NCBI RefSeq assembly: GCF_000150275.1
Contig: NW_002060948.1
Coordinates: 2,224,180-2,288,179, forward strand
Origin: Trichoplax adhaerens
Taxonomy: Eukaryota; Placozoa; Uniplacotomia; Trichoplacea; Trichoplacidae
DNA: 64,000 nucleotides
Direction of reading: 5' to 3'
Made by a program: the position numbers and the translations under genes. Positions 27,039-39,038 of this stretch are shown piece after piece. Positions within the stretch are counted from its first letter, which is position 1. Each line of letters starts with the position of its first letter. Under the pieces are notes generated by a model. That model ran no database searches and had not been told where the DNA came from. It saw only the letters and a list, made by a program, of their open reading frames with translations.

Positions 27039-30000
27039 TCATAACTGAGGAACGCTATCAATACCACGATATTTGAAATAAGCCTTATTCATTTGTTCTA
27101 AAAGTATAAATGTTAGCACCGTGTGAGGACCTAATCTTGCGTAGTAAGGGGTAAAACCCTTCCACAGCGAAAAAAATCCTTCATTGCGAAGCACTTTCAT
27201 AAATATATCCTAAGGAAAATTTATAGAGAATTCATGTAAGTATTCAGTTACTAGTTAATGATAGTAGCGAGCATCTCTTGACGACATCACACATACCAAG
27301 GCCCCATTAAACTCCGGCTTTCCATCGATTACTTTCATATTTTGGAGTCTAGAATAAAGTATTACAAGAAAAATGAATATTTCAAAGTGCTTAGATATAT
27401 ATTATAAACCATTTAATTCTTTCTGTGACAAGAGGATGACCTTGTCTTAATAATATCTACGGGCATAGAAGCAGCAGTTGTAGCAAGACCACTGATCATA
27501 CTGGCAACAAAGTGACAACCAATACCATCCTTAAGGTATCCTGGTAAAAAAATTATGGAGTTATTTAAAAATTAATCATAACTCATAGGCAAAAGGTTAG
27601 GTTACTTTCTGTAGAAAAAGCAATACAAGTTCAGAAATACGAGTTCATGCGAGGTGATCTTAGGTCAAGGCTACAATGTACGGTAATTACTACAAAGGCT
27701 ATATTCGTCACTCATCAGTTTTCTGTCACTAATTATAATTATGAGTGATGACTTATTAGATGCATCTTCATTCTCAGTTTGGTCTATCAATATAAGCCAT
27801 TAACATTTTCTCTATATATCAGAATTCTATCTTGCAATAGTTTCCTCGTTAAACTAAATAGTAAGGAGTTAGATGATCAAGATAAAGATCTTACTTCTAC
27901 TAGCGCTAATACTAAGCAAGCAGAATGTTGCATATTAGAAAATTTTCGCCTAGTAATAGTACCTGAGTTTAGTAAAGTTTGCTTTGCTTGCGAGTATGTG
28001 GCCAGTTGTGCAGCATTTACAACCATGGCTCTTCCAATTGTAGGTAGGCAACCCTAAAAAGTAATTAACAGACAATTAATTCATAACTGTCACACCATAC
28101 CTACATAAACGCTTGGTCGTGTATTAGTAACTCCAATACAGATTAGCATTTGGTTTTGCACACCGGGTATACATGCATTATATCACAGAACAGCTAATCG
28201 CAAATTCGAATGCCGGTACAACATTTCCTATTGCATCTGTAGTAAGCCATACAAATATACAATTTGAAAGAATTTTTATAGTCTGATCGTATTATCCTTA
28301 CTCTCCATAGGGTTAAAATGCCTTCCTCTCGTGTAATGCGGATCAAGGCGTTAAAAACATTCGTATAACCGCGCCGTTCTGCAGCTGGTAAACTTTTATG
28401 CAAAGTATTCATCAAATTATTAAAAATATTCATATCAAAAGGTAATTTGACTTTTTTCTACAGTGCACAGTACCTGCCGTCACCAGTCATGCGAATTAGC
28501 GCGAGCTCAGCCGGAGTTCCTATAAAAGCGCCAACAGCTCCAGCTGTTATCCCTATAGCAGATTAATCGATTAAAAAATATAATGTTATTTATATTTGAT
28601 ATGGTGAAGTCTAATGTTTTACAATATGCTTTTTCAGCATAATTCGATTGATAACAAGATTGACTTGTTTAAAGATTGCAATACTACCTATGGCACATTT
28701 ATTAATAAATGTAGGCTGCCGGCCTTGTTTCCTGCGTTATAACAAATTTTGCTCATCAGTACGTACCAAAATGATGAATTTTATTTGTGTTCGAAAGTAC
28801 AATAAAAGTAGGTATACATAATTTCAGAAGCCGCATGCAGTCAATGAAGCTTTTACTAATTAATAATTAATAAGTTTATTTGATTGGTGTTCATTACCCA
28901 ACAAATCGCTCAAAAAGTGTTGAATAGACGCCAAGTCGAGTAGTGGTATACGTAGCTTGACGAAGTAAGCCAGCTGACAAACTAAATATTTCAATATTTA
29001 AGAATTATACGTTGAAAAGTCCGTTGCAATTAGATAGTATGCACTACTACTCTCCTATCGAGACGCATCATGTATTAATAAATATACCATTGTACTAAGG
29101 TGCTAAAAGTTTTCAATGACAGTGATTTTTAAACAAACCCATTATATAACGTAGTTATTCCTTCATTTCGAACTATTTTTATAATGACATCCAGTGAAGA
29201 TTTATAGGCCTTCGTTTTTTCACCGACACCTATTAATTAATAAAAATTTGAAGTTTTTTTCAGGGAAATGCAACTGTGAAAGGATTACAGATAACTTATC
29301 CTGATAGTAGTTGTGGACTAATATCATATCTACCGTAGAATATAATATGTTAGCATCTGACTACCTAATATACTACATTTGTTGGTATAATGACTTCAGC
29401 TAATTGTAGTAGTACAGTAAGTTGCAAATTTTGGGATACGTAGGCGAACCAACAGTAATAGCTGGAGACTACTACTCGGTCATTACAGTTGATAATGGAA
29501 TGATACCGTACATGTAGGATTATAGTGCACGTATATACAGATGCGCATATGTTCCTTTAATAGGAATAGTATATATATATATATACATTAATTAATTAAA
29601 ATGATGTAATAGTTAGGTTTACGCTTACTGCTTAATTGCATGCGGTTCTTGACCAAGTCCAAGGGTTGAACGAAGAGAGTAGCTCCCATTCTGAAAGTGA
29701 ATAGAACAAATAATAATCAAATAATTTCATGGCATTGAAATATATATGATACCATTAGCCGTGAACCGAAATTTTATAGCTTCAATGAGGGCAAATTTAA
29801 CGGAAAGTATAGAGAACCATGCACTTTGCTTCATATCAAAGATAAATATCTAATCAGTACCTAACTATAAAAACTTGTATAGTACTGTATTATAATTACC
29901 GCATTATATTCTAATTTCAATACTGCGTGATTGAGCTTTACTTAGCGGATAACAATGACCACAGCAAAAGTTCTACGCATGCTGTATCATGGATTACTAC

Positions 30001-30796
30001 AGTAAATTAGTTAATACATAATGCAAACCATGTAACTTTACAAGAAATGCGCAAGGTCAATTATTCGACAACTTTACTCATATGAGTTAGGAGTATTCTA
30101 GAGTTGTTGTTTCGAAGACTGGCTATAATTAATTAATTATAAGACACCATGACCGGTCAAGCGTGTCGCTTTATAGCGTGCTCTTGTGTGAACTTGGCCA
30201 ATCCTAGGATTGCTAATTTGCTATGCATAAGTTGAGTATGAATGTAACGCTTCTAATCAAGAGGGTATTATTGTACTAAATGTTCCATGGGTGAAAGATT
30301 TATTAAATAAGCAGCCTTGACCATCATAAGAGTTCTATTTTTTGTAAGTGAAGCTTTTGCGTGTGCCGCTCGCCAAGAACATACTGTAGGTAATGCTGTA
30401 TACGCGTCTCTGCAGATTACCCTTGAACAGATAAAGCACTAAAGAAATTGGACAATTTAGTAAAAAAATTTAAGCTTAGGAATGATGCAATCAACACAAC
30501 TGGATCATTGCATAGGTAGGTAGTAGCAACTAGCAACTGCAAGGCAATGTTTTGCATCGATTGCCGAACAGAACAGTACTATTGCAGTCAGCTACGTATT
30601 CAGGAAACGTATCCAGTTTTGGTCGATTTGCTACGATCTACAGCGCTACTACTAGGCACCTTGTCACTACAATACTGATGCTACACTACAGACAATTCAC
30701 TGTCGCCTATACATACCCTGCTCCACCACCAAATGCAAATTTAATGGCCTTTGGTACTGAAGGGGGAGAAGTATTTTTCGATGTGTTGGGTGCCAT
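27039..30796 (-). CDS. SLC25A11: Mitochondrial 2-oxoglutarate/malate carrier, complete, 11 exons
   Basis: Inner-membrane antiporter exchanging 2-oxoglutarate for malate in the malate-aspartate shuttle. Exons: 30796-30717, 29690-29629, 29229-29139, 28981-28898, 28731-28688, 28552-28474, 28392-28302, 28053-27963, 27540-27441, 27348-27297, 27209-27039. All phases match and the product is 314 aa, the same length as the human carrier. The three carrier repeats are marked by QPLDLVKNRM, TPAELALIRM and MPVDIIKTR. OGC-specific blocks include LLRQATYTTTRLG, RRGYTNVFNALIRITREEG, VVNAAQLATYSQ, and GFTPYYARLGPHTVLTF followed by LEQMNKAY near the C-terminus. Repeat 1 is split by several short exons (44-91 nt). 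No mitochondrial presequence is expected for this family. Confidence 0.97.
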
Positions 30797-31107
30797 GATC
30801 GTGATTTCAAGCCAGCTGCAATTGAAATTTGGTAGTATAGGTAGTTGTAGTCTTTAATCAGGTCTTTTTGGTAGCTTCAGAATTTATTGTAAGAATTTCC
30901 AACAGACTGCATGAACGATTGAAAGGGTGTGTGGAGATTTACGATTTAATATTAATTGCTGCGGTAAGTCAACAGAAGACACAACGATAACCTAACCTAA
31001 ATTCTGCATTGCCCAGCCAGAATTTTTTTAATTGACCTTGCCTTGGCTCTACCCTATCATCTTGATCATCAAAGGACGTCGTAGACGTACAGCGCTTGCT
31101 CAGTTAT

Positions 31108-31215
31108 ACAGTACATGCTGTACCGTAGAATGTACACTAGAGACCCTGTATTGTGTTCGTGTTCTGTACAGTGTACATACAGTACAGTACAGTACTGTAC
31201 ACTGTACAGTATGCA
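31108..31215. repeat. CAGTA/TACTG palindromic array upstream of SLC25A11
   Basis: A dense block at 31161-31211 holds GTGTACATACAGTACAG followed by the complementary TACTGTACACTG. It lies about 310 bp upstream of the SLC25A11 start codon. Confidence 0.85.
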
Positions 31216-31385
31216 GCAGCGTTTGGCGAAAGGGGTCACGCTGGTACGGGGGTTAATATTAGTTAACCGGTATGGAGCAAATTATTCGGTGGGACAAACT
31301 GGTTTTTACCACTTGCATTAGTGTACTTTGGCACATCATGCGTTCATGCTATAGTGTACATCAGAGTCCTGCACAAGTGTAGCAT

Positions 31386-31720
31386 GGAATTAGATCCCTT
31401 GCATTTTCTCTATAGAAGAAACTGTTAAAATGGAAATTTCTTATAATGAGAACTCTCCTTTACAACGATTGAGGTTACATAATACTAAAACAAAGTTAGC
31501 TAAATACAACCATCAAGACCTCAACTTCTTCACTGTGCTAAAACTAAATCGACTTTAACCATCTACATGACACAAATGTAAAACATCATCATCAACAAGA
31601 TTTGTAAGAAATTTCCATTTGAACAGCTTTTACTATAGAGAAAATGCAAGGGATCATCAACCAGATTTGTAAGAAATTTCCATTTAAACAGCTTTTACTA
31701 TAGAGAAAATGCAAGAGATC
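31386..31720. mobile_element. MITE-like element with ~58-bp inverted repeats, right end duplicated
   Basis: The left arm (31386-31444) begins GGAATTAGATCCCTTGCATT and runs into TTCTCTATAG and GGAAATTTCTTA. The right side carries the reverse complement twice as a tandem 65-bp direct repeat (31591-31655 and 31656-31720), each with AAGAAATTTCCATTT and TATAGAGAAAATGCAAG. The ~145-bp interior has no ORF. Terminal inverted repeats around a short non-coding core are the hallmark of non-autonomous DNA transposons. A clear target-site duplication was not identified. Confidence 0.65.
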
Positions 31721-31756
31721 CAATTCGATCGATACACACTACTGTCGCGCAAATGG

Positions 31757-31893
31757 TACAGTACAGTACACTCAGTGAGTACAGTACAGTACAGTACAGT
31801 ACAGTAGTGTGTACTGTACTGTACTGTACTGTACTGTGCTGTACCGTATGATGTACTGTACTGTACTGTACTGTATACTGTAGTGAATACTGT
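31757..31893. repeat. CAGTA/TACTG array with a perfect 25-bp hairpin
   Basis: (CAGTA)5 at 31782-31806 is followed by a GTGTG loop and (TACTG)5 at 31812-31836, a perfect inverted repeat. Further TACTG units follow to 31893. It directly follows the MITE-like element. Confidence 0.9.
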
Positions 31894-33180
31894 AGTACGT
31901 AGACAGATCACTCTTGGACGGACTGACTTTTAACATTTCCTTGCGATACTACTTTAGTATGCAGACGGCCGGTTTTAAATGAACTGATTTTTTTCCAAGT
32001 TGAAAATATTACGTTGAATCTTATTATCCGCTACTATGTTTGCATGTTGATCCCTAAGTTCTGCTTGGAAACAGACTGTTGATGTTATTGATTTAGAAAT
32101 AAATTAGTACCACTGATTTTAGAAATTGTACACAGTACTGTATACTGTGGGGAACAAATGCGCATAGTTCGATTTTAATGCTGGCGAAGCGAGTACTTCA
32201 ATTCGTAAATAAAGAGTCTCTATGTCTCCAGTAGAACAATTAGAGTACAGTTAGTGTGGACTAACACGATATCAAAGTTCATCTTATGAGTTATGGAGTT
32301 GCTTAAATTGAATAATCGTATGTAAATCTGCAATCTCTGTATTCACATAACCAACTTTCGAAGTAACAGAAATTCACTCACCACTTACTTATTCTGTATA
32401 CATTGTAGTATTCTACAACTGTACATTTCATAGTAGAATTTGACTATAATACTATGACGACTAATAAGAGAATAGCATACAGTCTTAGCCAATTAACGAA
32501 TTCATTATGATTTGGTTGGCATTACTTAATAGATTACCATGGGTTGATTGCTATGCAGTATCCATTTGCAAGTCATTGATAGAGCGATTTTTAAAATAAA
32601 ACTATTTATACTCGTATGTACCATAATGTGTTACAGTGTCTTACAGCACCGTGGTACACTGTCTACAAGATTTACAAATCAACGATTAGATGTTACGCTT
32701 GCAATCGAACCAATGTTGTAATCAAACTCAATAAATATAATAATTATAATTATATATCCTTAAAGATATTGTTTTCAATTTCCGATTCATATTTTGTACG
32801 CGTTGCACGCGATTAATTGAATATTCATGAATTTTCCTTAATTAATTATTTATTTATCGGATAGTTATTTATATCAACTTATTTTGATACAGTAGGTTGG
32901 ACCAACCGTTGGAGTATCACTGACCTTAATGCGATTCTGTCTTAATTAAATATGTAGTAATTATTTTTATCTTATTGTTTAATCTGTCTTTCAACCGTAT
33001 ACATTATACAGTAGGTATATTACTGATAATACAGTTGCTGTATGCCATACAGCGTACTGAATGTTATTCTACAAACTATGGTATATATATATCGTTACTA
33101 GGATGTTCCGTTTTTGGACATAATAATCTACGCCTATTTAAAAAAAAATGATTTAGTTATTAACATATAGCAAATTTGAG
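31894..33180. other. Non-coding stretch between the array and a small ORF
   Basis: AT-rich with scattered single TACTG/CAGTA units, for example near 32130 and 33010-33060. No coding exons were recognised on either strand. Confidence 0.5.
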
Positions 33181-33402
33181 TTACAATGTACTCAAGCAAC
33201 GTGTACAAATAATCAGCGTTTTAGCATGAAACTCAGTATGATCCCAAAGTGCCGATAGCCCACTAGAATTATCGTCAGATGAATCGTGACCGTTATCCAT
33301 GTCTAGCCATTTTTTACTACCAACAATATGTAAAGGCGACAGTAATTGAATAACGAATGCAACCATGGAAACAGAGACTAAATTAGTACATGCACCTGTC
33401 AT
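33181..33402 (-). CDS. Unrecognised 73-aa ORF with one membrane segment
   Basis: Starts at ATG 33402-33400 and stops at TAA 33183-33181. The first third is hydrophobic (CTNLVSVSMVAFVIQLL), then an acidic Asp/Ser/Asn linker (DMDNGHDSSDDNSS), then a short segment with two Cys (LIICTRCLSTL). The composition looks more like real coding sequence than the surrounding AT-rich ORFs. The frame is open upstream past a possible acceptor (TTTAAG near 33409), so it may be the last exon of a small membrane protein. No upstream exon was found before the divergent CNBD2-like gene begins at 33874. Confidence 0.35.
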   Translation of the reverse strand: MTGACTNLVSVSMVAFVIQLLSPLHIVGSKKWLDMDNGHDSSDDNSSGLSALWDHTEFHAKTLIICTRCLSTL

Positions 33403-33873
33403 ATAAATCCTTAAATTTGTATACAAAACTGTAGCATAGGATATTCAGTATCGGCAATACCACATTTATAAATATTTATTTCGTACAAAATTGTATTCTT
33501 ACTAGTATAATTACGGTACCATATACAACTTGCGTATTAGGTATTAAAATTGTTAATGTTTATTCATAAAAATTTTCATTCGTATACACTGGCATGTACG
33601 CTGTAAAGAGTCATCCGGTTAAATAATAAACCGATTCGCTATAACGTAAAATCAGAAATCAGATACAGACGACTGAAATTTCAGTATAATCTGATTATGG
33701 AGAGAAAATTACCTTCTCTATCGTAGAAATGCCAAATTTACACTACCGACGTAATATTTGATGGTACACAAGAACTAATATTGGTGTAGTGAAGATTTAT
33801 ATATCTTACTTAAATTTTTCGATTATTACTGCCCAAATTACTTTTGGACTCTATTTAAAATAATCACGGAAAG

Positions 33874-36800
33874 ATGACAGGCGGTTCTAAAAAAAGTTCC
33901 ATCAGCGTAACTTCGAATAATGAGTCTATGCTTGTCTTCAATAAAGATATTTATAAAAGTCACGATGCCATTATTATAACTGACGAAGCCAGGAAAGTAA
34001 TGTCCAAAGGATTAGACGAAGAACGCACTGAGAAAGAGTTACGTGCTCTTAGAGATGTTGTTGCTGGAATGAAATTAATTCACAAAGGAATGCAAATTAT
34101 ACAAGAGAGCTTATGTAGAGTTATAACTTACGAGAGACACAGCGCTGAAGAAGTTCTATATCGACAACCTTGGGAACAGTTTATGTCTTGCTATTACATA
34201 TTATCAGGAACTGTTAGAATGCTGTACGAACAGCCAACAATGAACGTTAGATGTGGCCTAATCCATCAACATTTCACTGGAGAATATATTGGTTCGTTAG
34301 CATTAATAGAAGATGATCCTATCGGAACTGGTGCACCCTTACCGATGCGTATGGTCATTGTAGATGCATGTGAATTACTACGGATTGATCAGAGGCAATT
34401 TAAGTTGACATTGGAAGCAATACAAGAACGACATAAAAAGAAAAAAATTGAGTTTATGAATAATACAAGCGTCGTAAAGTCTTTGCCTGAAGCTGATATG
34501 TTGAGGATTATACCTCTATAACTGTAGTACTGAATACTCGTGNATAGAAGCACTAAATTTTATTTAAACTTGAGAATTCTTTGGCTAACAGCCGTACACT
34601 TAGCTTAATCAGACGTATCAATGGAACTAACTAGTAGTATATTACAGGCGCTTTTAATTTAAGGATTATTTATTATTTACAGTATCTACGATTCTATTAA
34701 GTACCTTACCGGTATATATGAAACTTAAATTGATATAGATTACGTATTGGTCAAAATTTATTTAGTATCATTAATACGAAGGTATAGATAATATGAAGAA
34801 TGAGAAAGCAAATCATTGCGTTAGTTGTCAGTTTAAATTATGTAAATTGGAGGAATACCCTATTATTAAATGTGTAGTGTTAAGAAAATGTAGTGCCTTT
34901 TAGGTTTATCAGTACTTATAAATTTAATTTCATTCCACGAATGGAGTTAAGCGTCTAGTGCTACAATCTTAGAAATAATTACTGAAATAGCAACCGCTAG
35001 CAATTTGGGTTTCCAAGTCTTTTAAAACCTACAATAAATGCAACTAAAATTTAACTGATTTTTGATATGCTATAATATCCTAGATTTGACTTTACACTTC
35101 TCCAATGATTAGTTTTTGCTTAAGTCCTGTTTTTAGCTTAACTTTTAATTGTTAGGATTCCATGACTGTTTGATCCTAAATATTATAAAGATACTAACTA
35201 TTGTCCTTATGTATGTATATATTGTATGCACATTTATAATAGCTAGATGTATACTCTAATAATATAACACTGTTTTGCTATTATTTCTATGTAAAGATCA
35301 TTTCACATAGAATAGTGGTTATAAAATAATGGATTTTACATGTGAATGAAATTAATTTCAAAAACATACATAAACATATAACAAATGAATTATCGTAGAA
35401 GTAAGACATAAAATTTAACATTTTATTTGAGAAAAGTGAATATCGATAGCAGTAAACTTTAAGATTACTATTACAGTGCCGAGTTATCATCCTATAATAC
35501 TAACTAATCAAATTTGATCTGGTAAATCAGTCACAGACTAACTCTTAACTATGATACAATCTATTAACCTAATAGGCATACCCGCCGGACAAACTCATAC
35601 TGCACGAAGGTCAAAAAAATGTTCACCTATATTTTTTAATAAAAGGTACCAATAAGAGGACAATATGTGCCATTTATTTTTATCAGTCAATTTTTCTGAT
35701 TGATTCTAGAGCTCTAGTAATTATTCGTTCCCTTTCATCTTATCTTAAATAAAAGACAAAAATCTAGCGTGGTCCTTATATTTGCTGCTATCGTTCTAAA
35801 TATATTATATCATTATTATTCAATAATTATAAATTATTTAATTTGTAAGCGGTTTATTCTTACTATTGGATTGCAGTATCAACAGTATCGAATAATTTGC
35901 GATGATTCGGTCATATGAAATGTTATAGTACTTACACTTTACAGCTTGTAAATTATCTGATTCTGATGCCATGCTGTCTACTTAATGTAGGACGATGCAC
36001 AAAGTATAAGAAAGTATTCGTCGAACGGAAACAGCAACATGAAATTATAAAATTAGGAATGATTCAAGAAGGTATAGTCATATTGATGGTAGTTTAATTA
36101 TAGCATATATAAAACTTTGTTGTATAATTTCAGTCAGTTTTTGCTTAGATTACGAATACGATATTTAAATAAAGTTTAATTACAAGGAAAATCGCGTTGG
36201 CATGATTATAATAAAATATATTCCTTCATTGCGGTTATACTTTCCAATTTATCATTCCATAACGATCTTCACTGATTTAATGTCCTTCTTATTGAATGCA
36301 TTCAAAATTTTATATAATTTATGAAACACTCTAGGTCATTTTTTTGGTGAGTGTTCCATATTAGAAAATTCTGCTAGTTGTTACTCGGTTTTAAGTGATG
36401 GCTTCTCTACTTGCTATTTGATAAGCCTGTAAGTAGCAAGGGTATATATTAGAGGTTAAAAGTAGCTCAATGCTATGTATTTAGACGCTTACGAGACTTT
36501 TATACCTTAGAGAATAGCATCTATTAGTATTTTGATACTATATACGGTGCATGCACTCGTAGATTGAATTGCCTTCGATTGCGATGCCATATTGTAGCTT
36601 TTAAATATTTTTATCAAGACGCCTATGTTAGCTGTTTTTGTGAGGGATTGCTCTACAAAATTTTCCTCTTAGTCCGTTTATACCGCACTCAACAAAAATC
36701 AGGAGTTATTGGTAGTACATGGAGGGAGTTTTTGTGTAGTATTCCCTACTTCTGCATGCTAGTTTTTATAGATTTAAATTAAAAATATCAAATACATATC

Positions 36801-39038
36801 CTCTTACTTTTCGCTTAAAATTAGCTAAAATGCCATTTCGTTACGAACTTAGAAAAATGTTTTAATTTAACCCTTGATTGATAGGGATGATATTCAAGCC
36901 TACGGCGGTGAAAACTTTCTACAGTTAGTAAGAAAAAAAAGAGATGACATTCCAAGTAACGTGAACATGTTGGATATTGTTAGAAGAAGTGAAGTTTGGG
37001 AACGTTTTAAGTCTGATATAGTGATAGAAATGATAGATACTAATCAGCAGAATCGTCAAGAGTCGAAAAGATACGCATTCGAATTTAAGGATACAAGGAC
37101 TGCATGCACAAAAATACAAATTTTACCAAGCCGGTAACTTATTTTCCTAATATTTGCTACAAAATATTTTGATAAAATAAAAGACAGATATATGTCTTTA
37201 TAATGAAATTACATGATAAGCCATCGCAGATCGTTACTTGCATTGCCTAAATTCATCTAACGATTTCTCGCATATCGAATTACTTATTATAAAGTTACAT
37301 TTTAATAAATAGATATTCAAGAAAGAGTAATCGCCCTCTTATTTCACGTAATGGGCCTTTTAATGGATCTACTTCATCCAAAAAAGATCAAAATTGTAAT
37401 TCTGACTTGAGCTCCATGCAGTCAAATCGTCGCGATATTGATTTAGCATCGACATCATTAACTAAACGAAGTTTAAGTCAGCCTTCTGTAACATTAAATC
37501 TTCAAGCAAATAGCCATAATAGTATTTTCTCTGGTCGTAAATCAGCGAGCACAAATGATATTAGAAAATTGGAAAATTTTTCAGAAGATAGTTCGGCTAG
37601 GTAATCGATTTTTACTTAAAATATAGATACATTTCATTTTATTTAGATAATACATTTATTTCCCCATAATTTGGGGGAATTTTCTGCATTATTAATGGTT
37701 ATGATAGTATTAACAGAAATGTCAATAAAATTAAAATTTTATTTTACCCATACCAGTAGACACATTGTGGAAGCTAACGAGGAGAGTAAAAAGCAGTTAT
37801 CTTATGCAGAAGATCGTATAGAAGATTTAAAAATTGGTCTCAGAAAGAAGTCAGCTGATGTTACGCGAGATAGATTGCTGTTGAATAATGCTTTAGATGA
37901 ACTAGAAAGTGCATCCGTAAGCTCCACACCACCGGTAAAGCACTCTATCTTGAAAGATCGAGTTAGATAGATACTGCTTATGCACGTAGAATGAGTTATG
38001 CTACTGGGAATGACTTTTGCTATGCTAGTCTAATTTATACTGTATATGGGGTATATCAGTAGGAACTAATTCCACGATAGAGCTGTGTTGTATGCTACCA
38101 ATAAAGTACGTTTACATTTAAATGATTTATATAGATGCAATGTAAATTGAGGGGTAATTTCAGGGTATTAAATTATTTAATTGGAAATATAGCATAGTGC
38201 TTTCTTGATTTACTACAAGTTCTTACAAGTGATTAAATAGCTAATGCATCGATTTATTATACGGATAAATTTAGGTCAATCCACAATCAAGTCACGGCCA
38301 AAGACGCAAAAATATCTTCGAAGATGGGCCGCCAAGTCACGTACAATTCTTGGAAGCAACGGCTCACATCCGAGATGCAGTAAGACACACGTTAGATAAA
38401 TTATCACTGGTTATTTATTTATAATACACTTTATTCAAATTAAGTCTTTCGTCATATTATAAATTTATAAAACAATTTTACTTTACAGAATCAAGCCTTA
38501 AGGGTATCTACTGCCAATATTAATTCAGCATGTACTAGCTTCGCTCACGAATTAATTTTCGATTCTATTACAAAGAAATTTGTTCGTAAGGATAGCATTA
38601 AAGATAAGGTACAATTTAGCAAATTTAGTTGATTATATTATTGCTTTACGATTTTAAGAGCATTTCCATACTTTCTGATTTATTCCTTTAATAGCATGCA
38701 TAAGGATCGTTGTTGTGAAAATTTCATGCTCAATTACTAATGATTTTCCTATCTTTCAGAAAAAAATAACTTGGCCAACTCGACCACAAACTGCAGATGG
38801 TATAACTAGAAAAAATAGCGGTAGAAATTCCGTCTTGCCGCAATCTCTGCGTCGACAGTTGATTATCAGAAGGAAAAAAAGAGTTTCAGAATCAGAATCT
38901 ATACGACCGCATACAACCCCAGGAACTACCGTACGACATGGTATAGGATCATTATCTTTAAGCGAAGACTCTAGTAGTTCGGATAGTTGTTTCACTCCAG
39001 ATGAAAGTGAAATTAAACGTATGACAAGAAGAAGATAG
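33874..39038 (+). CDS. CNBD2-like protein with two cyclic-nucleotide-binding domains
   Basis: Exons: 33874 to about 34521, 35576-35645, 35991-36071, 36335-36428, 36885-37133, 37322-37600, 37760-37916, 38275-38379, 38489-38608, 38760-39038. Exon 1 encodes a CNBD2-type lead (DEERTEKELRALRDVV) and a first cNMP-binding fold (YYILSGTVRM, FTGEYIGSLAL). The next three exons rebuild a second fold: AYPPDKLILHEG, YFLIKG-RCTKYKKV, then GHFFGECSILENSASCY. Neither fold shows the full phosphate-binding cassette with its Arg, so cyclic-nucleotide binding is uncertain. The C-terminal half has a Ser-rich segment, a coiled coil (37760-37916), and a basic/Ser tail ending RMTRRR. Exon 1 hits TAA at 34519-34521 without a clear donor; an N at 34543 sits just beyond. 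All later junctions match in phase. Confidence 0.75.

Noticed and set aside
31032-31911. ORFs around 31.1 and 31.8 kb
   Set aside because: Translations of the array, low-complexity and strand-symmetric.
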